From positions 8,010 to 72,009 of the forward strand of contig CAMPJJ010000016.1 of the NCBI GenBank assembly GCA_946886855.1: 64,000 bases of DNA, given 5' to 3'. Numbering within the stretch: the stretch's first letter is position 1; the number at the start of each line of letters is the position of its first letter. Positions 1-10,006 of this stretch are shown here, piece by piece. The notes below the pieces were generated by a model. It saw only the letters and a program-made list of their open reading frames with translations, made no database searches and was not told where the DNA came from. The translations under genes were made by a program, and so were the position numbers. This DNA is from an uncultured Roseateles sp. (GTDB lineage: Bacteria; Pseudomonadota; Gammaproteobacteria; Burkholderiales; Burkholderiaceae).

Positions 1-522
1 AGCGAATTCGCCATCCGGCTGCCCGTGCACCTGCCGGCGGCGGCACCCGCGCTGGCTGATCGCGGCGACGACGGCGACGCCGATCTGGCCGGACTCCGCG
101 TGCTGGTGATCGACGACAACCAGGACGCCGCCGACGGCGTCGCCATGCTGCTGACGATGTGCGGCGGCGAGGTCCGCGTGGCCTACGACGCCATGCGCAT
201 CGTGGACGACGTCCGCGCCTTCGAGCCGGGCCTGGTGCTGCTGGACATCGGCCTGCCGGGCATCGACGGCTACCAGGCCTGCCGCAACGTCCGCGAGGAG
301 ATCGGCCACGCGGTCCACATGGTGGCCTTGACCGGCTGGGGCCAGGAGGACGACCAGCGCCGCGCCGCGGCCGCGGGCTTCGATGCGCACCTCACGAAGC
401 CGGTGGACCTGGGGAGCCTGGCGAGGATCGCGTCCGCCGCCTCGAAGGCGTCGGCCGCGTCAGCAGCGTCGGGCGCACCGGCCGCATCGGCCGGGTCTGA
501 GTCGAGGCTCAGAGCAGACTGA
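1..522 (+). CDS. Hybrid sensor histidine kinase, C-terminal part with receiver domain (5' truncated by window)
   Basis: The frame enters from base 1 with EFAIRLPV, which looks like the last strand of a histidine-kinase ATPase domain. A linker rich in Ala and Asp follows, then a complete receiver domain: the acidic pair in VIDDNQ, the phosphoacceptor Asp in LLDIGLPG, the Thr in VALTGWG and the Lys in LTKPVD. The last 25 or so residues are an Ala/Ser tail. It is therefore most likely the end of a hybrid kinase that phosphorylates its own or a partner receiver; input domains lie outside the window. A GTG at base 25 could start a receiver-only protein, but the kinase-like residues before it argue against that. 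The 3' end overlaps the end of convergent metR by 14 bases. Confidence 0.8.
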   Translation, partial: SEFAIRLPVHLPAAAPALADRGDDGDADLAGLRVLVIDDNQDAADGVAMLLTMCGGEVRVAYDAMRIVDDVRAFEPGLVLLDIGLPGIDGYQACRNVREEIGHAVHMVALTGWGQEDDQRRAAAAGFDAHLTKPVDLGSLARIASAASKASAASAASGAPAASAGSESRLRAD

Positions 523-1432
523 CCGCCGGCAGCGTCAGCAGCGAGGTCTCGCGCATGATGCGCACGAAGTCGCCCAGGTAGGGCTTGCTGGCCAGCGCGG
601 TGGTGCTCACCGCGTAGAGCCGGCCGGTCAGGCCGCGCTCGCCGATGCGCTGCTGCGCGACGTAGCCTCGCGCGAGGTAGCTTTCCACCGCCCACAGCGG
701 CAGCGCGGCCAGCCCGCGGCCGCTGGCCACCAGCTGCAGCATCGCCACCGTCAACTCGCTGGTGCGCCGCGGCGGCGTCACGCCCGCGGGCTTCAGCACG
801 CGGCGCACCAGGTCCAGCATCTCGTCCGGCACCGGGTAGGTGATCAGCGTGTGATCGGCGAAGTCCGCCGCCTCCAGCCACGGCTTCGCGAGCAGGACGT
901 GACCCTTGGGGAGGAGCGCGACGATCTCGAACTCGAAGAGCGGGTGCACGACCACCGCCGCCTCGTCCGCGTCGACCTCGGAGACGATGGCCACTTCCGC
1001 GCGGTCCTGGTGCAGCAGCCCCACGGGATCCGCATGGAAGCCGGACACGATGTCCAGCTCCACCTCCGGCCAGCGGCTGCGGAACGCGTCCATCGCCGGC
1101 ATCAGCCAGTCGAAGCAGGTGTGGCACTCCACCGCGATCCGCAGCTGCCCCGCGGCGCCGGCAGCCAGCCGGCGCAGGTCGCGGTCGGCCTCCTCCACCA
1201 GCGGCAGCACCTGCTCGGCCAGACGCAGCAGGCGCTGGCCCGCCACGCTGAACTGCACCGGCTGGCTCTTGCGCTCGAAGAGCACGGCCTCGTAATGGTC
1301 CTCGAGTCCCTTGAGCTGATGCGACAGCGCGGACTGGGTGAGGTTGAGCAGCTGGGCGGCGCGCGACACGTTCCCGGCCTCGCGCACCGCCAGCAGCGTG
1401 CGCAGATGTCTCAATTCCAGCGGCAGGTTCAT
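509..1432 (-). CDS. metR: LysR-family regulator MetR, homocysteine-responsive activator of methionine synthesis
   Basis: A 307-residue LysR protein with an N-terminal winged helix-turn-helix (about residues 5-65, including NVSRAAQLLNLTQSALSHQL) and a substrate-binding effector domain. The stretch VECHTCFDWLMPAMDAF near residue 100 is typical of MetR, which uses homocysteine as co-inducer and activates metE. The gene is divergent from a MetE-N-terminal-domain gene with an 81-base gap, the arrangement normally seen for metR and metE. The real metE lies 14 kb away and carries a perfect MetR box. No strong ribosome binding site precedes this ATG. I am confident of the family and fairly confident of the MetR assignment. 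Confidence 0.88.
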   Translation of the reverse strand: MNLPLELRHLRTLLAVREAGNVSRAAQLLNLTQSALSHQLKGLEDHYEAVLFERKSQPVQFSVAGQRLLRLAEQVLPLVEEADRDLRRLAAGAAGQLRIAVECHTCFDWLMPAMDAFRSRWPEVELDIVSGFHADPVGLLHQDRAEVAIVSEVDADEAAVVVHPLFEFEIVALLPKGHVLLAKPWLEAADFADHTLITYPVPDEMLDLVRRVLKPAGVTPPRRTSELTVAMLQLVASGRGLAALPLWAVESYLARGYVAQQRIGERGLTGRLYAVSTTALASKPYLGDFVRIMRETSLLTLPAVSLL

Positions 1433-1442
1433 GAATGAAATT

Positions 1443-1452
1443 GTTGATCAAC
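1443..1452. promoter_or_regulatory. Palindrome in the metR / metE-like divergent promoter
   Basis: GTTGATCAAC is a perfect 10-bp palindrome 11 bases upstream of the metR start, in the only region that can hold both divergent promoters (1433-1513). A consensus MetR box (TGAA-N5-TTCA) is not present here; TGAATGAAATTG at 1432-1443 and TGAATCATATCGA further on are half matches. It may be an autoregulatory LysR site, but that is inference. Confidence 0.35.
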
Positions 1453-1513
1453 CGAAAAACGTTTCGTTTGAATCATATCGATCCGCGCCGGATCATGCGC
1501 ATCGACCTTCAAC

Positions 1514-2440
1514 ATGACGACGCTTCAGATGATCAGGATCCATGAACCGATGCGGTGGCTGGGCGCTCCGGCGACGACGGCGTCCCGCGCCGCCGTCTGG
1601 CGGGCGCAGCAGGCCAGGGGCCGGGATTTCGTGACCGTGGGCGCCCGGCCCGGCGTCGACGCGGTGACGCAGATGCTGGGACTGGTCGGTGCCGCGTCGG
1701 CCGACTTCGACAGCGCCACGCGCTTCCAGCTGGAGGCCGGCGCGCTGCTGGCCGAGATCGACGAAGCCATCGCCCTCCCCGCCAGCCCCTGCGTGGCGCT
1801 GCTGGGGCCGGTGAGCCTGCTGTTCCTCGGCAGGAGCGTGGAAGCAGGGTTCGACCGGCTCGGCCTGCTGGACCGGCTGCTCCCCGTTTACGAGGCGCTG
1901 CTGACCCGGCTCGCGGCGCGCGGCGTGACCTGGGTGCAGATGGACGAGCCGCTGCTGGGCGAGGCCTTGCCGCCGGCGTGGCAGGACGCCCTGCGGCGTG
2001 CCTATGCGCGGTTGCTTGGCGTCGATCAGCACCTGATGCTCACGACCGGCGCGGCGCTGCTGCCGGGCAACCTGGCCCTCGCCTGCGAGTTGCCGGTGGC
2101 CGGTCTGCACATCGACGCGCCGATCGACTCCGAGGCCTTGAAGGAAGCCGCGCAGCGGCTGCCGCGCGAGCGGGAGCTGTCGGTGCGGATCAGCGCTCAG
2201 GAGCACGGCGGCACGCAGGCCCTGGCCGCGCTGCGCGCCTTGCGTCAGCTGCGCGGCGGTCGGGTCTGGCTGGCGGGCGAGCTGGAATGGAGCGCCCGCG
2301 AGCGCGCTCCGGACGCCGACGAACTGGTCGCCCTGCAACGCGCGCTGTGGCGCGACGATGCGGTGATGGCGCTCACGGCGTCGTCAGCAACTGCTGCACG
2401 CTCGAGAAGTCCATGCCTCCCCGCCCAGCCCGGCTGTTGA
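1514..2440 (+). CDS. Stand-alone MetE N-terminal-domain protein
   Basis: A 308-residue protein that resembles only the N-terminal half of cobalamin-independent methionine synthase. The segment GPVSLLFLGR, LLPVYEALLTRL, VTWVQMDEPLL and LHIDAP lines up with [33 protein letters not shown] and IHLDAV of the full metE in this window (15436-17727). The zinc-binding catalytic barrel is absent, and the start of the protein lacks the FPRIG motif of MetE, so it should not methylate homocysteine by itself. It stands where metE is normally found, divergent from metR. The last 23 codons overlap convergent mmsB and end in a Ser/Pro/Arg-rich tail that may not be conserved. It could be a decayed metE copy or a repurposed methionine-pathway protein. 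Confidence 0.7.
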   Translation: MTTLQMIRIHEPMRWLGAPATTASRAAVWRAQQARGRDFVTVGARPGVDAVTQMLGLVGAASADFDSATRFQLEAGALLAEIDEAIALPASPCVALLGPVSLLFLGRSVEAGFDRLGLLDRLLPVYEALLTRLAARGVTWVQMDEPLLGEALPPAWQDALRRAYARLLGVDQHLMLTTGAALLPGNLALACELPVAGLHIDAPIDSEALKEAAQRLPRERELSVRISAQEHGGTQALAALRALRQLRGGRVWLAGELEWSARERAPDADELVALQRALWRDDAVMALTASSATAARSRSPCLPAQPGC

Positions 2441-3278
2441 GCGCATAGAGGTTGCGGGCGAGCTCGCCGAGCGGCACGGCCGCGCCGACCTGCAGGGCGG
2501 CCTCGACCGCGAGGCCCAGGTCCTTGAGCATCAGGTCGCTGCCGAAGCCGCCGCTGTAGCCGCGCGACGCGGGCGCCTCCGGCTTCACGCCGGGCCAGGG
2601 ATTGCAGACCTCGGTGGCCCAGCTGCGGCCGGTGCTGACGGCCATCATGGCCGACAGCGCCTGCGGATCCAGGCCGTGGGAGACGCCCAGCGCCAGCGCC
2701 TCGCCGGTCACCGCCATGATCACGCCCAGCGCCATGTTGTTGCACAGCTTGGCGACCTGGCCGGCGCCGGACGCGCCCATGTGGAAGACGTTGCTGCCCA
2801 TCGCCGAGAGCACGGGGCGGGCGCGCTCCAGCGCGGCCGCCTCGCCACCGACGATGAAGGTCAGCGTGCCGGCCGCGGCACCCGCCGTGCCGCCGGAGAC
2901 CGGCGCATCGATCATCGCCAGACCGCGCGCCTGCGCGGCCTCGGCGACGCGCTGCGCGCTCGCCGGGGCGATGGTGCTGCAGTCGATCACCAGCGCGTCG
3001 GCGCCGATGCGCGCGATCAGGCCGTCCTCGCCGAGGAACAGCGACTCGACGTGTCTGCTGGCCGGCAGCATCGAGATCACCACCGTCGCCCCCTCCACGG
3101 CGGCAACCGCCGACGGCGCCACAGTGACGCCCGCCGCGCGGGCCGCGGCCAGCGCCGCTTCGCTCAGGTCGAAGGCGGCCACCGCGTAGCCGTGCTTCAC
3201 GAGGTTCGCTGCCATCGGCCCGCCCATGTGGCCGAGGCCGATGAAGGCGATGCGTTCAGCGGTCGTCGCGTTGCTCAT
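2373..3278 (-). CDS. mmsB: 3-hydroxyisobutyrate dehydrogenase
   Basis: NAD-dependent oxidation of 3-hydroxyisobutyrate to methylmalonate semialdehyde in valine catabolism. The 301-residue protein has the nucleotide-binding GLGHMGGPMA motif at the N-terminus, the substrate motif DAPVSGGTAGA near residue 125 and the catalytic Lys in GAGQVAKLCNN near residue 175. I choose the ATG at 3278 because AGGAG lies 8 bases upstream; an ATG at 3284 is only 2 bases from it, and a longer frame to 3482 has no family similarity. It is the last gene of the mmsA operon, 136 bases after the hydrolase gene. Its 3' end overlaps the convergent MetE-like gene. Confidence 0.92.
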   Translation of the reverse strand: MSNATTAERIAFIGLGHMGGPMAANLVKHGYAVAAFDLSEAALAAARAAGVTVAPSAVAAVEGATVVISMLPASRHVESLFLGEDGLIARIGADALVIDCSTIAPASAQRVAEAAQARGLAMIDAPVSGGTAGAAAGTLTFIVGGEAAALERARPVLSAMGSNVFHMGASGAGQVAKLCNNMALGVIMAVTGEALALGVSHGLDPQALSAMMAVSTGRSWATEVCNPWPGVKPEAPASRGYSGGFGSDLMLKDLGLAVEAALQVGAAVPLGELARNLYALNSRAGRGGMDFSSVQQLLTTP

Positions 3279-3363
3279 GGTCATTTCTCCTTGTCTTGAT
3301 GGCACGCGCGGCGGGCCATGCCAGGTCATCGAACGGATCGATGCAGTGAATGAGAGGGATACG

Positions 3364-3408
3364 GTCGCTGGGGTCGCTGGGGTCGATGGGCTCGATGGGC
3401 TCGATGGT
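3364..3408. repeat. 9-bp tandem repeat in operon gap
   Basis: Five imperfect copies of a 9-bp unit (GTCGCTGGG changing to STCGATGGG) fill part of the 136-base gap between the hydrolase and mmsB genes. It is one of many such tracts in the window and lies outside the predicted coding regions. Confidence 0.7.
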
Positions 3409-3414
3409 CCAGAC

Positions 3415-4623
3415 TCAGCGCAGGTCGGCGAGCGGATGCTCGCCGGCGAAGCGCGGCGCGAGCAGCGCGTCGAGATGCGCATCGCCGCCCTCCTCCTGCG
3501 CGGCGCCCTGCCAGCGCGGCGTCCTGTCCTTGTCGATCAGCAGCGCGCGCACGCCTTCGGCGAAATCCGGGAACACGCAGCAGCCGACCGAGGCCTGGTA
3601 CTCCAGCCGGAGCACTTCGGCGAGCGAGGCGTGCCGCAAGCGACGCTGCAACGCAAGGGCCAGCGCGGCGGAGGTCGGCGAGCCCTTCTGGAACGTCGAT
3701 CCCGCGGCGGCCAGCCAAGGGTCGGCCTCGCAGGCCAGCGAACGCAGGCGCGGCGCGATCGCCGCCAGCGTGTCGTGCGGGCCGATCAGCGCGTCGATGC
3801 GATCGCGCTGCGGTGCGAGCTGGCCCGGCGCCAGGTCCGCGGACGGCAACGCGCGCAGCAGGTCGTCGAGCCGCTCGGCGTCCGCCGCCGGCTCGCCGTC
3901 CCAGCGCGCATGCGCGATGCCTTCGAGCATGGCGCCGTGGTCCTCGCCGCGCGCGGCGCGATCGGCCAGTCCGGCCCAGAGTGCGTCGGCCGCGTTCAGC
4001 GGGGCGCCGGTGAGCGCGAGGAACAACCCCGTCCGCCCCGGCAGCCGCGAGAGGAACCAGCTCCCGCCCACATCCGGATAGAGGCCCAGCGTGATCTCCG
4101 GCATCGCCAGCTTGCTGCGCGGCGTCACGACGCGGTGCGATGCGCCGGCCATCAGGCCGATGCCGCCGCCCATGACGATGCCGTGGCCCCAGACCAGCAG
4201 CGGTTTCGGATAGCGGTGGAGGGTGTGGTCGAGGCGGTACTCGCGCTCGAAGAAGTCGGCGGCGTCGCGCGGCACCTTGCCGGGTCCGGCCGCGCGCATC
4301 GCGCGGTAGAGACCGACCACGTCGCCGCCGGCACAGAAGGCCTTGTCGCCGTTGCCGTCGAGCACCACGCCCGCCACCTGCGGATCGTCCGCCCACGCGC
4401 TCAACTGCGCCTGGAGCAGATCGACCATCGGCAAGGTCAGCGCGTTGAGGCTGGCCGGCACGTTCAGCGTCGCATGGCCGAAGCGATGGCCCGAGGCGGT
4501 CAATACCGTGCGGAACAGCACCGGCGCCGCGCTGTGCTCGCCCGGACGCTGGCTCGGCTCCTGGAGGGCGGCCTGGTGTCGGTCCCGGCCGGCGTTCTCG
4601 ACAGTGTTCCCGGAGACGGTCAT
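3415..4623 (-). CDS. 3-hydroxyisobutyryl-CoA hydrolase (HIBCH-type)
   Basis: Releases 3-hydroxyisobutyrate from its CoA ester, the step in valine breakdown before mmsB. The 402-residue crotonase-fold protein shows the oxyanion-hole segments AFCAGGDV and GIVMGGGIGLMAG and the MPEITLGLYPDVGGSWF motif that marks the hydrolase subgroup, plus the longer C-terminal part that separates hydrolases from hydratases. AGGAG lies 5 bases before the ATG at 4623. The first 40 residues are poorly ordered and look like an extension. It follows the enoyl-CoA hydratase gene by 9 bases, so the two are surely co-transcribed. Confidence 0.9.
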   Translation of the reverse strand: MTVSGNTVENAGRDRHQAALQEPSQRPGEHSAAPVLFRTVLTASGHRFGHATLNVPASLNALTLPMVDLLQAQLSAWADDPQVAGVVLDGNGDKAFCAGGDVVGLYRAMRAAGPGKVPRDAADFFEREYRLDHTLHRYPKPLLVWGHGIVMGGGIGLMAGASHRVVTPRSKLAMPEITLGLYPDVGGSWFLSRLPGRTGLFLALTGAPLNAADALWAGLADRAARGEDHGAMLEGIAHARWDGEPAADAERLDDLLRALPSADLAPGQLAPQRDRIDALIGPHDTLAAIAPRLRSLACEADPWLAAAGSTFQKGSPTSAALALALQRRLRHASLAEVLRLEYQASVGCCVFPDFAEGVRALLIDKDRTPRWQGAAQEEGGDAHLDALLAPRFAGEHPLADLR

Positions 4624-4632
4624 CGGGTCTCC

Positions 4633-5436
4633 TCAGGCGTTGCGCCACTGCGGGCTGCGCTTGCCCAGGAAAGCGTTCACGCCTTCGCGCTGGTCTTCGG
4701 ACTCGAAGAGCCCGATGAACGCCTCGCGCTCGGCAGCCAGTTGCGAATGCGGCGGCGCGGTGCGCGCGCCCTGGATCAGCCGCTTGCACGCGGTCACGCT
4801 GGTGGGACTCTGCGCCTGCACACGCTCGGCCCACTGGAGCGCCTTCGCCAGCGCGCCGCCCTTGGGGACCAGCTCGTCCGCCAGTCCGATGCGGAGCGCC
4901 GTTTCCGCGTCGACGCGCTCGCCGAGCAGCACCATGCGCTTGGCCCAGCTTTCGCCGATGGTCCAGCTCAACCATTGCGTCCCGCCGGCGCAGGGCAGCA
5001 GGCCGACCGTCGCTTCAGGCAACGCCATCACCGCGTGCGACTCCGCGATGCGCAGGTCGCAGGCCAGCGCGCATTCGAGTCCGCCGCCCATCGCGTAGCC
5101 GTTGATCGCGGCGATGCTGACGCCGCGGAATCCGGCGAGCGCTTCGAAGGCCTCGCCGAATCGACGCGCCATCGTCGCGGCGACGCCCTTGTCGCCGTCG
5201 GCGAACAGCTTCAGGTCGGCGCCGGCGCTGAAGAACTTCTCGCCGTCGCCGGTGATGACCAGCGCGTAGATCTCGCGGTCGCGGTTGAGGTCCCCGACCA
5301 GCCGCGTCAATGCGGCGAGGCTGTCGGCGGTCCAGGTGTGGGCGGGCGGATTCGTCAGCGTGACGATCGCGGTGGGGCCGCGGCGTTCGAGGCGCAGGCC
5401 GGCGTAGGCGCTACTCGTATCGGTGATGTTGTTCAT
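4633..5436 (-). CDS. Enoyl-CoA hydratase (methacrylyl-CoA hydratase role)
   Basis: A 267-residue crotonase-family hydratase. FSAGADLKLF and GYAMGGGLECAL form the oxyanion hole, and LPEATVGLLPCAGGTQWL contains the usual catalytic Glu and the following Gly-rich turn. From its place between isobutyryl-CoA dehydrogenase and the 3-hydroxyisobutyryl-CoA hydrolase it most likely hydrates methacrylyl-CoA. The start at 5436 gives the standard family length although no clear Shine-Dalgarno sequence precedes it. Other crotonase activities cannot be excluded from sequence alone. Confidence 0.87.
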   Translation of the reverse strand: MNNITDTSSAYAGLRLERRGPTAIVTLTNPPAHTWTADSLAALTRLVGDLNRDREIYALVITGDGEKFFSAGADLKLFADGDKGVAATMARRFGEAFEALAGFRGVSIAAINGYAMGGGLECALACDLRIAESHAVMALPEATVGLLPCAGGTQWLSWTIGESWAKRMVLLGERVDAETALRIGLADELVPKGGALAKALQWAERVQAQSPTSVTACKRLIQGARTAPPHSQLAAEREAFIGLFESEDQREGVNAFLGKRSPQWRNA

Positions 5437-5481
5437 GGGGAGACTGGGGTGAAGATGTGAATCGGGATGGGGAAATGCGGG

Positions 5482-6642
5482 TCATCGGATCGCCTCCGGT
5501 GCCTGGTCCTGCAACATCCGCCGCGCGACGATGACGCGCATGATTTCGTTGGTGCCTTCGAGGATCTGGTGCACGCGCGCATCGCGCAGGTAGCGCTCCA
5601 GCGGGTACTCGCGGATGTAGCCGTAGCCGCCGTGGATCTGCAGCGCCTCGTTGCAGACGCTGAAGCCGATGTCGGTGGCCAGGCGCTTGGCCATGGCGCA
5701 GTACACCTGCGCGTCCGGCGATTTCGCATCCAGCTTGGACGCCGCCAGCCGCACCATCTGCCGCGCGGCGACGAGCTCCGTCGCCATGTCGGCCAGCTTG
5801 AACTGCAAGACCTGCATGTCAGCCAGCGCGCGGCCGAACTGGTGGCGCTCATGCATGTAGCGCTGCGCCGCGGCCAGCGCACCTTGCGCAGCGCCGACCG
5901 AGCAGGTCGCGATGTTGATGCGCCCGCCGTCCAGCCCCTGCATCGCGATGCGGAAGCCCTGCCCTTCCTCGCCCAGCCGGTGCGCCGCCGGCACGCGCAC
6001 GCCGTCGAAGCCGATGGCGCGGGTGGGCTGGCTGTTCCAGCCCATCTTCTCTTCCTTGCGGCCGTACTGGATGCCGGGCGAATCGCCTTCAACGAGGAAG
6101 GCTGAAATGCCGTCCGCACCCGCGCCGCCGGTGCGCGCCATCACGACCAGCACGTCCGTCGCGCCCGCGCCGGAGATGAAGGCCTTGTGGCCGTCGATCA
6201 CGTAGTCCTCGCCGTCGCGCCGCGCCGTCGTTCGCAGCGAGGCCGCGTCGGACCCCGACCCCGGCTCCGTCAGGCAATACGACGCGAGCTTGGTGCCGCT
6301 GCACAACGCCGGTCCGAATCGACGCGCGACCGCCGCCGACGCATGGCTGCCCACCATCCACGCCGCCATGTTGTGGATGCTGAGGAAGGCGGTCGTCGAC
6401 GGGCAGGCCGCGGCCAGCTCCTCCAGCACGATGGTCGCGTCCAGCCGCGGCAGCCCGAGTCCGCCGGTCGCCGCCGGCGCATACAGGCCGCAGAAGCCGA
6501 GCTCGCCCGCATGACGCAGCGTGTCGCGCGGGAAGAAGGACTGCGCGTCCCAGCCGGCCGCATGCGGCGCCATCTCGTCGCGGGCGAAATCGCGCGCCGC
6601 CTGCTGGAAGGCGCGTTGCTGCTCGTCGAGCTCGAAGTCCAT
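5482..6642 (-). CDS. Acyl-CoA dehydrogenase, probable isobutyryl-CoA dehydrogenase
   Basis: A 386-residue FAD-dependent acyl-CoA dehydrogenase with the usual three domains: N-terminal helical, middle beta (CLTEPGSGSDAASL, FISGAGATDVLVVMART) and C-terminal helical ending in QILEGTNEIMR and VARRML. The operon context (mmsA upstream, methacrylyl-CoA steps downstream) indicates oxidation of isobutyryl-CoA, passing electrons to ETF. GAGG lies 5 bases before the ATG at 6642. The gap to mmsA (71 bases) holds 9-bp tandem repeats; the gap to the next gene is 45 bases. Confidence 0.88.
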   Translation of the reverse strand: MDFELDEQQRAFQQAARDFARDEMAPHAAGWDAQSFFPRDTLRHAGELGFCGLYAPAATGGLGLPRLDATIVLEELAAACPSTTAFLSIHNMAAWMVGSHASAAVARRFGPALCSGTKLASYCLTEPGSGSDAASLRTTARRDGEDYVIDGHKAFISGAGATDVLVVMARTGGAGADGISAFLVEGDSPGIQYGRKEEKMGWNSQPTRAIGFDGVRVPAAHRLGEEGQGFRIAMQGLDGGRINIATCSVGAAQGALAAAQRYMHERHQFGRALADMQVLQFKLADMATELVAARQMVRLAASKLDAKSPDAQVYCAMAKRLATDIGFSVCNEALQIHGGYGYIREYPLERYLRDARVHQILEGTNEIMRVIVARRMLQDQAPEAIR

Positions 6643-6652
6643 CAGGTCCTCA

Positions 6653-6692
6653 CCGCCTTACCGCCTTACCGCTTTGCCGCTTTGCCGCCTTA
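6653..6692. repeat. 9-bp tandem repeat between mmsA and acyl-CoA dehydrogenase
   Basis: Imperfect 9-bp units (CCGCCTTAC, drifting to CGCTTTGCC) fill the 71-base gap just before the dehydrogenase ribosome binding site. It could affect translation of the next gene if its length varies. Confidence 0.65.
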
Positions 6693-6713
6693 GCGCCCCA
6701 TGGCCCCATGGCC

Positions 6714-8222
<1,509 letters not shown>

Positions 8223-8300
8223 GCACGGTCTCCAGCAGGTCGATGTCCTCGGTGGGACGCACCAGCGAACCTTTTCGCAGTGCACTCGACGGTGGGTTGA

Positions 8301-8414
8301 ATTTCACAGAGAATCTATCCACACACTTCGCAAGACACCAGCGTTCCCTCTTGTGAAGCGGTGCGGCGGCAAAACACTCCACAAGAATTCTGTGAAATCA
8401 GCGAATCCTGTGAA
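8301..8414. promoter_or_regulatory. Cluster of TTGYGAA-type boxes in the mmsA / scfR divergent promoter
   Basis: The 196-base divergent region holds CTTCGCAAG (8326-8334) and CTTGTGAAG (8350-8358), both variants of TTGYGAA, plus a 10-bp inverted repeat ATTTCACAGA (8301-8310) / TCTGTGAAAT (8389-8398) and CCTGTGAATC (8407-8415). Regulators of the RamB/ScfR/PccR family are known to bind TTTGCAAA-like sites. The same TTGYGAA boxes recur before the methylcitrate operon (24618-24725). I infer binding by the regulator encoded at 8419. Confidence 0.6.
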
Positions 8415-8418
8415 TCGC

Positions 8419-9924
8419 ATGGCCCTTCCCCACAGCCCCCCGCCGAGCTCGTCCCGCAAGCTGTTCATCGGCCCGAGGATCCGTCGGCTGCGCGAGCAGC
8501 TGCAGTGGAACCAGGCCGAACTGGCGAGCCGTCTGGCGCTGTCGCTCAGCTACGTGTCGCAGATCGAGACCAACCAGCGGCCGGTCACGGCGAGCGTGCT
8601 GATCAAGCTGGCGGAGGTGTTCGGCGGCGGCATCGGACAGTTCTCGGAGGAGCAGGACCAGCAGCTGCTGGCGGACCTGGACGCGGCGCTGCGCGACCGC
8701 TCGCTGACGACGACGGTGATGGCGCCGGCGCAGGTCGCGCGGCTGGTGGAGCAGGCGCCGGAACTGGCCGAGTCCTACGTCGCGCTGCATCAGCGCTACC
8801 TGCGGCTGCAGGACGAGCACTCGCAGATGATCGACCGCTTCTACGGCGAGCAGGGCCGCGAGGCGGCGGGGGCGCCGCCCTCGTTCCGCGGCGAGCCGCT
8901 GCCGCACGAGGCGGTGCGCGATCACCTGAACCGCCGCAACAACCACCTCGACGATCTGGACCTGCGCGGCGAGCAGTTGGCCGGATCGCTGGGTCTGGTG
9001 CCCGGCCACCGCGCGCAGCCGCTGCGGGATCTGCTGCTGCGGCGCTTCGGCATCAGGACCGAGGTGGGCGACGACGGCGAGACGCGGGAGGCATCGGCCG
9101 ACGCCTTCCTGCGTCACTACGACCCACGGCGCAAGCTGTTGCGGATGCCGCGTTTCCTGAGCGATGCGCAGCAGGCCTTCCAGCTCGCCACGCAGTACGC
9201 GCTGATCGCCGAGGCCGAGGCCATCGAGGCGGAACTCGGCGCCGGCGCCTTCGTCGACGACGCGACGCGCGCGCTGGCGCGACAGGGCTTCGCCCACTAC
9301 TTCGCCGGCGCGACGCTGCTGCCGTACGGCGAGTTCCTGACCGCGGCGCGCCACGCGCGCTACGACGTCGAGCTGCTGCAGCAGCGCTTCCAGGTCAGCG
9401 TGGAGACGGTCTGCCATCGGCTGTCGACGCTGCAGCGCAACGGCCATCGCGGCGTGCCCTTCTATTTCGTCCGCGTGGACCAGGCGGGGAACATCTCGAA
9501 GCGCCAGAGCGCGACCAGCTTCCACTTCGCGCGGCACGGCGGCGCGTGCCCGCTGTGGCACGTGCACGAGGCCTTCGCGCAGCCGGGGCGCTTCCTCACG
9601 CAGATCGCGGAGATGCCCGACGGCAGCCGTTTCTTCGGCATCGCGCGGACCATCGAGCGGCACGGCGGCGGCGGTTACCTGGCGCGGCGCAAGCTGTTCG
9701 CGATCGGCCTGGGCTGCGACATCTCGCATGCGCGGGAGCTGGTGTACGCAGAGGGCTTGAGCTTCGACGAGCGCACGGTCGCCCAGCAGGCGATCCCCAT
9801 CGGCCCCGGCTGCCGCGTGTGTCCGCGCGAGCACTGCGTCCAGCGCGCGTTCCCGCCGGCCGGCAAGGCGCTGGTGGCGGACAGCGACAGTGAGTCGCTG
9901 GTGTCTTACCGGTTCACCGGTTGA
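8419..9924 (+). CDS. ScfR/RamB-family short-chain acyl-CoA transcriptional regulator
   Basis: A 501-residue cytoplasmic regulator. Residues about 20-75 are a Cro/C1-type helix-turn-helix (IRRLREQLQWNQAELASRL, SYVSQIETNQRPVTASVL). The middle resembles the ImmA/IrrE-like domain of this family (RQGFAHYFAGATLLPYGEF), and the C-terminus has the four-Cys-type signature GCRVCPREHCVQRAFPP. Family members such as RamB, PccR and ScfR control acetate, propionate and methylcitrate genes in response to short acyl-CoAs. It is divergent from the valine operon. The ATG at 8419 is preferred because the frame upstream runs over the operator region. Direct control of mmsA is inferred from position and shared boxes. 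Confidence 0.85.
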   Translation: MALPHSPPPSSSRKLFIGPRIRRLREQLQWNQAELASRLALSLSYVSQIETNQRPVTASVLIKLAEVFGGGIGQFSEEQDQQLLADLDAALRDRSLTTTVMAPAQVARLVEQAPELAESYVALHQRYLRLQDEHSQMIDRFYGEQGREAAGAPPSFRGEPLPHEAVRDHLNRRNNHLDDLDLRGEQLAGSLGLVPGHRAQPLRDLLLRRFGIRTEVGDDGETREASADAFLRHYDPRRKLLRMPRFLSDAQQAFQLATQYALIAEAEAIEAELGAGAFVDDATRALARQGFAHYFAGATLLPYGEFLTAARHARYDVELLQQRFQVSVETVCHRLSTLQRNGHRGVPFYFVRVDQAGNISKRQSATSFHFARHGGACPLWHVHEAFAQPGRFLTQIAEMPDGSRFFGIARTIERHGGGGYLARRKLFAIGLGCDISHARELVYAEGLSFDERTVAQQAIPIGPGCRVCPREHCVQRAFPPAGKALVADSDSESLVSYRFTG

Positions 9925-10006
9925 GGGAGCTCGAGGGATGTCATCATCGGCATCCGACGCCCCGCCGAGGGGGCCTCATGAATGTTCAGGATCAACGCTG
10001 GAGCGG

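Noticed and set aside
1432..1513. MetR box in the metR divergent region
   Set aside because: Only half of TGAA-N5-TTCA is present at each candidate; not reported as a site.
2373..3482. Longer N-terminus for mmsB
   Set aside because: The 68 extra residues are low-complexity and the Shine-Dalgarno sequence is placed for the ATG at 3278.
3226..5460. Long plus-strand open frame opposite the valine genes
   Set aside because: Arg/His-rich translation without domains; it mirrors the hydratase and hydrolase genes. Similar antisense frames oppose acnD-prpF (18816-22847), the PAS kinase (45156-47927), metE and the TonB receptor. High GC makes stop codons rare on the opposite strand.
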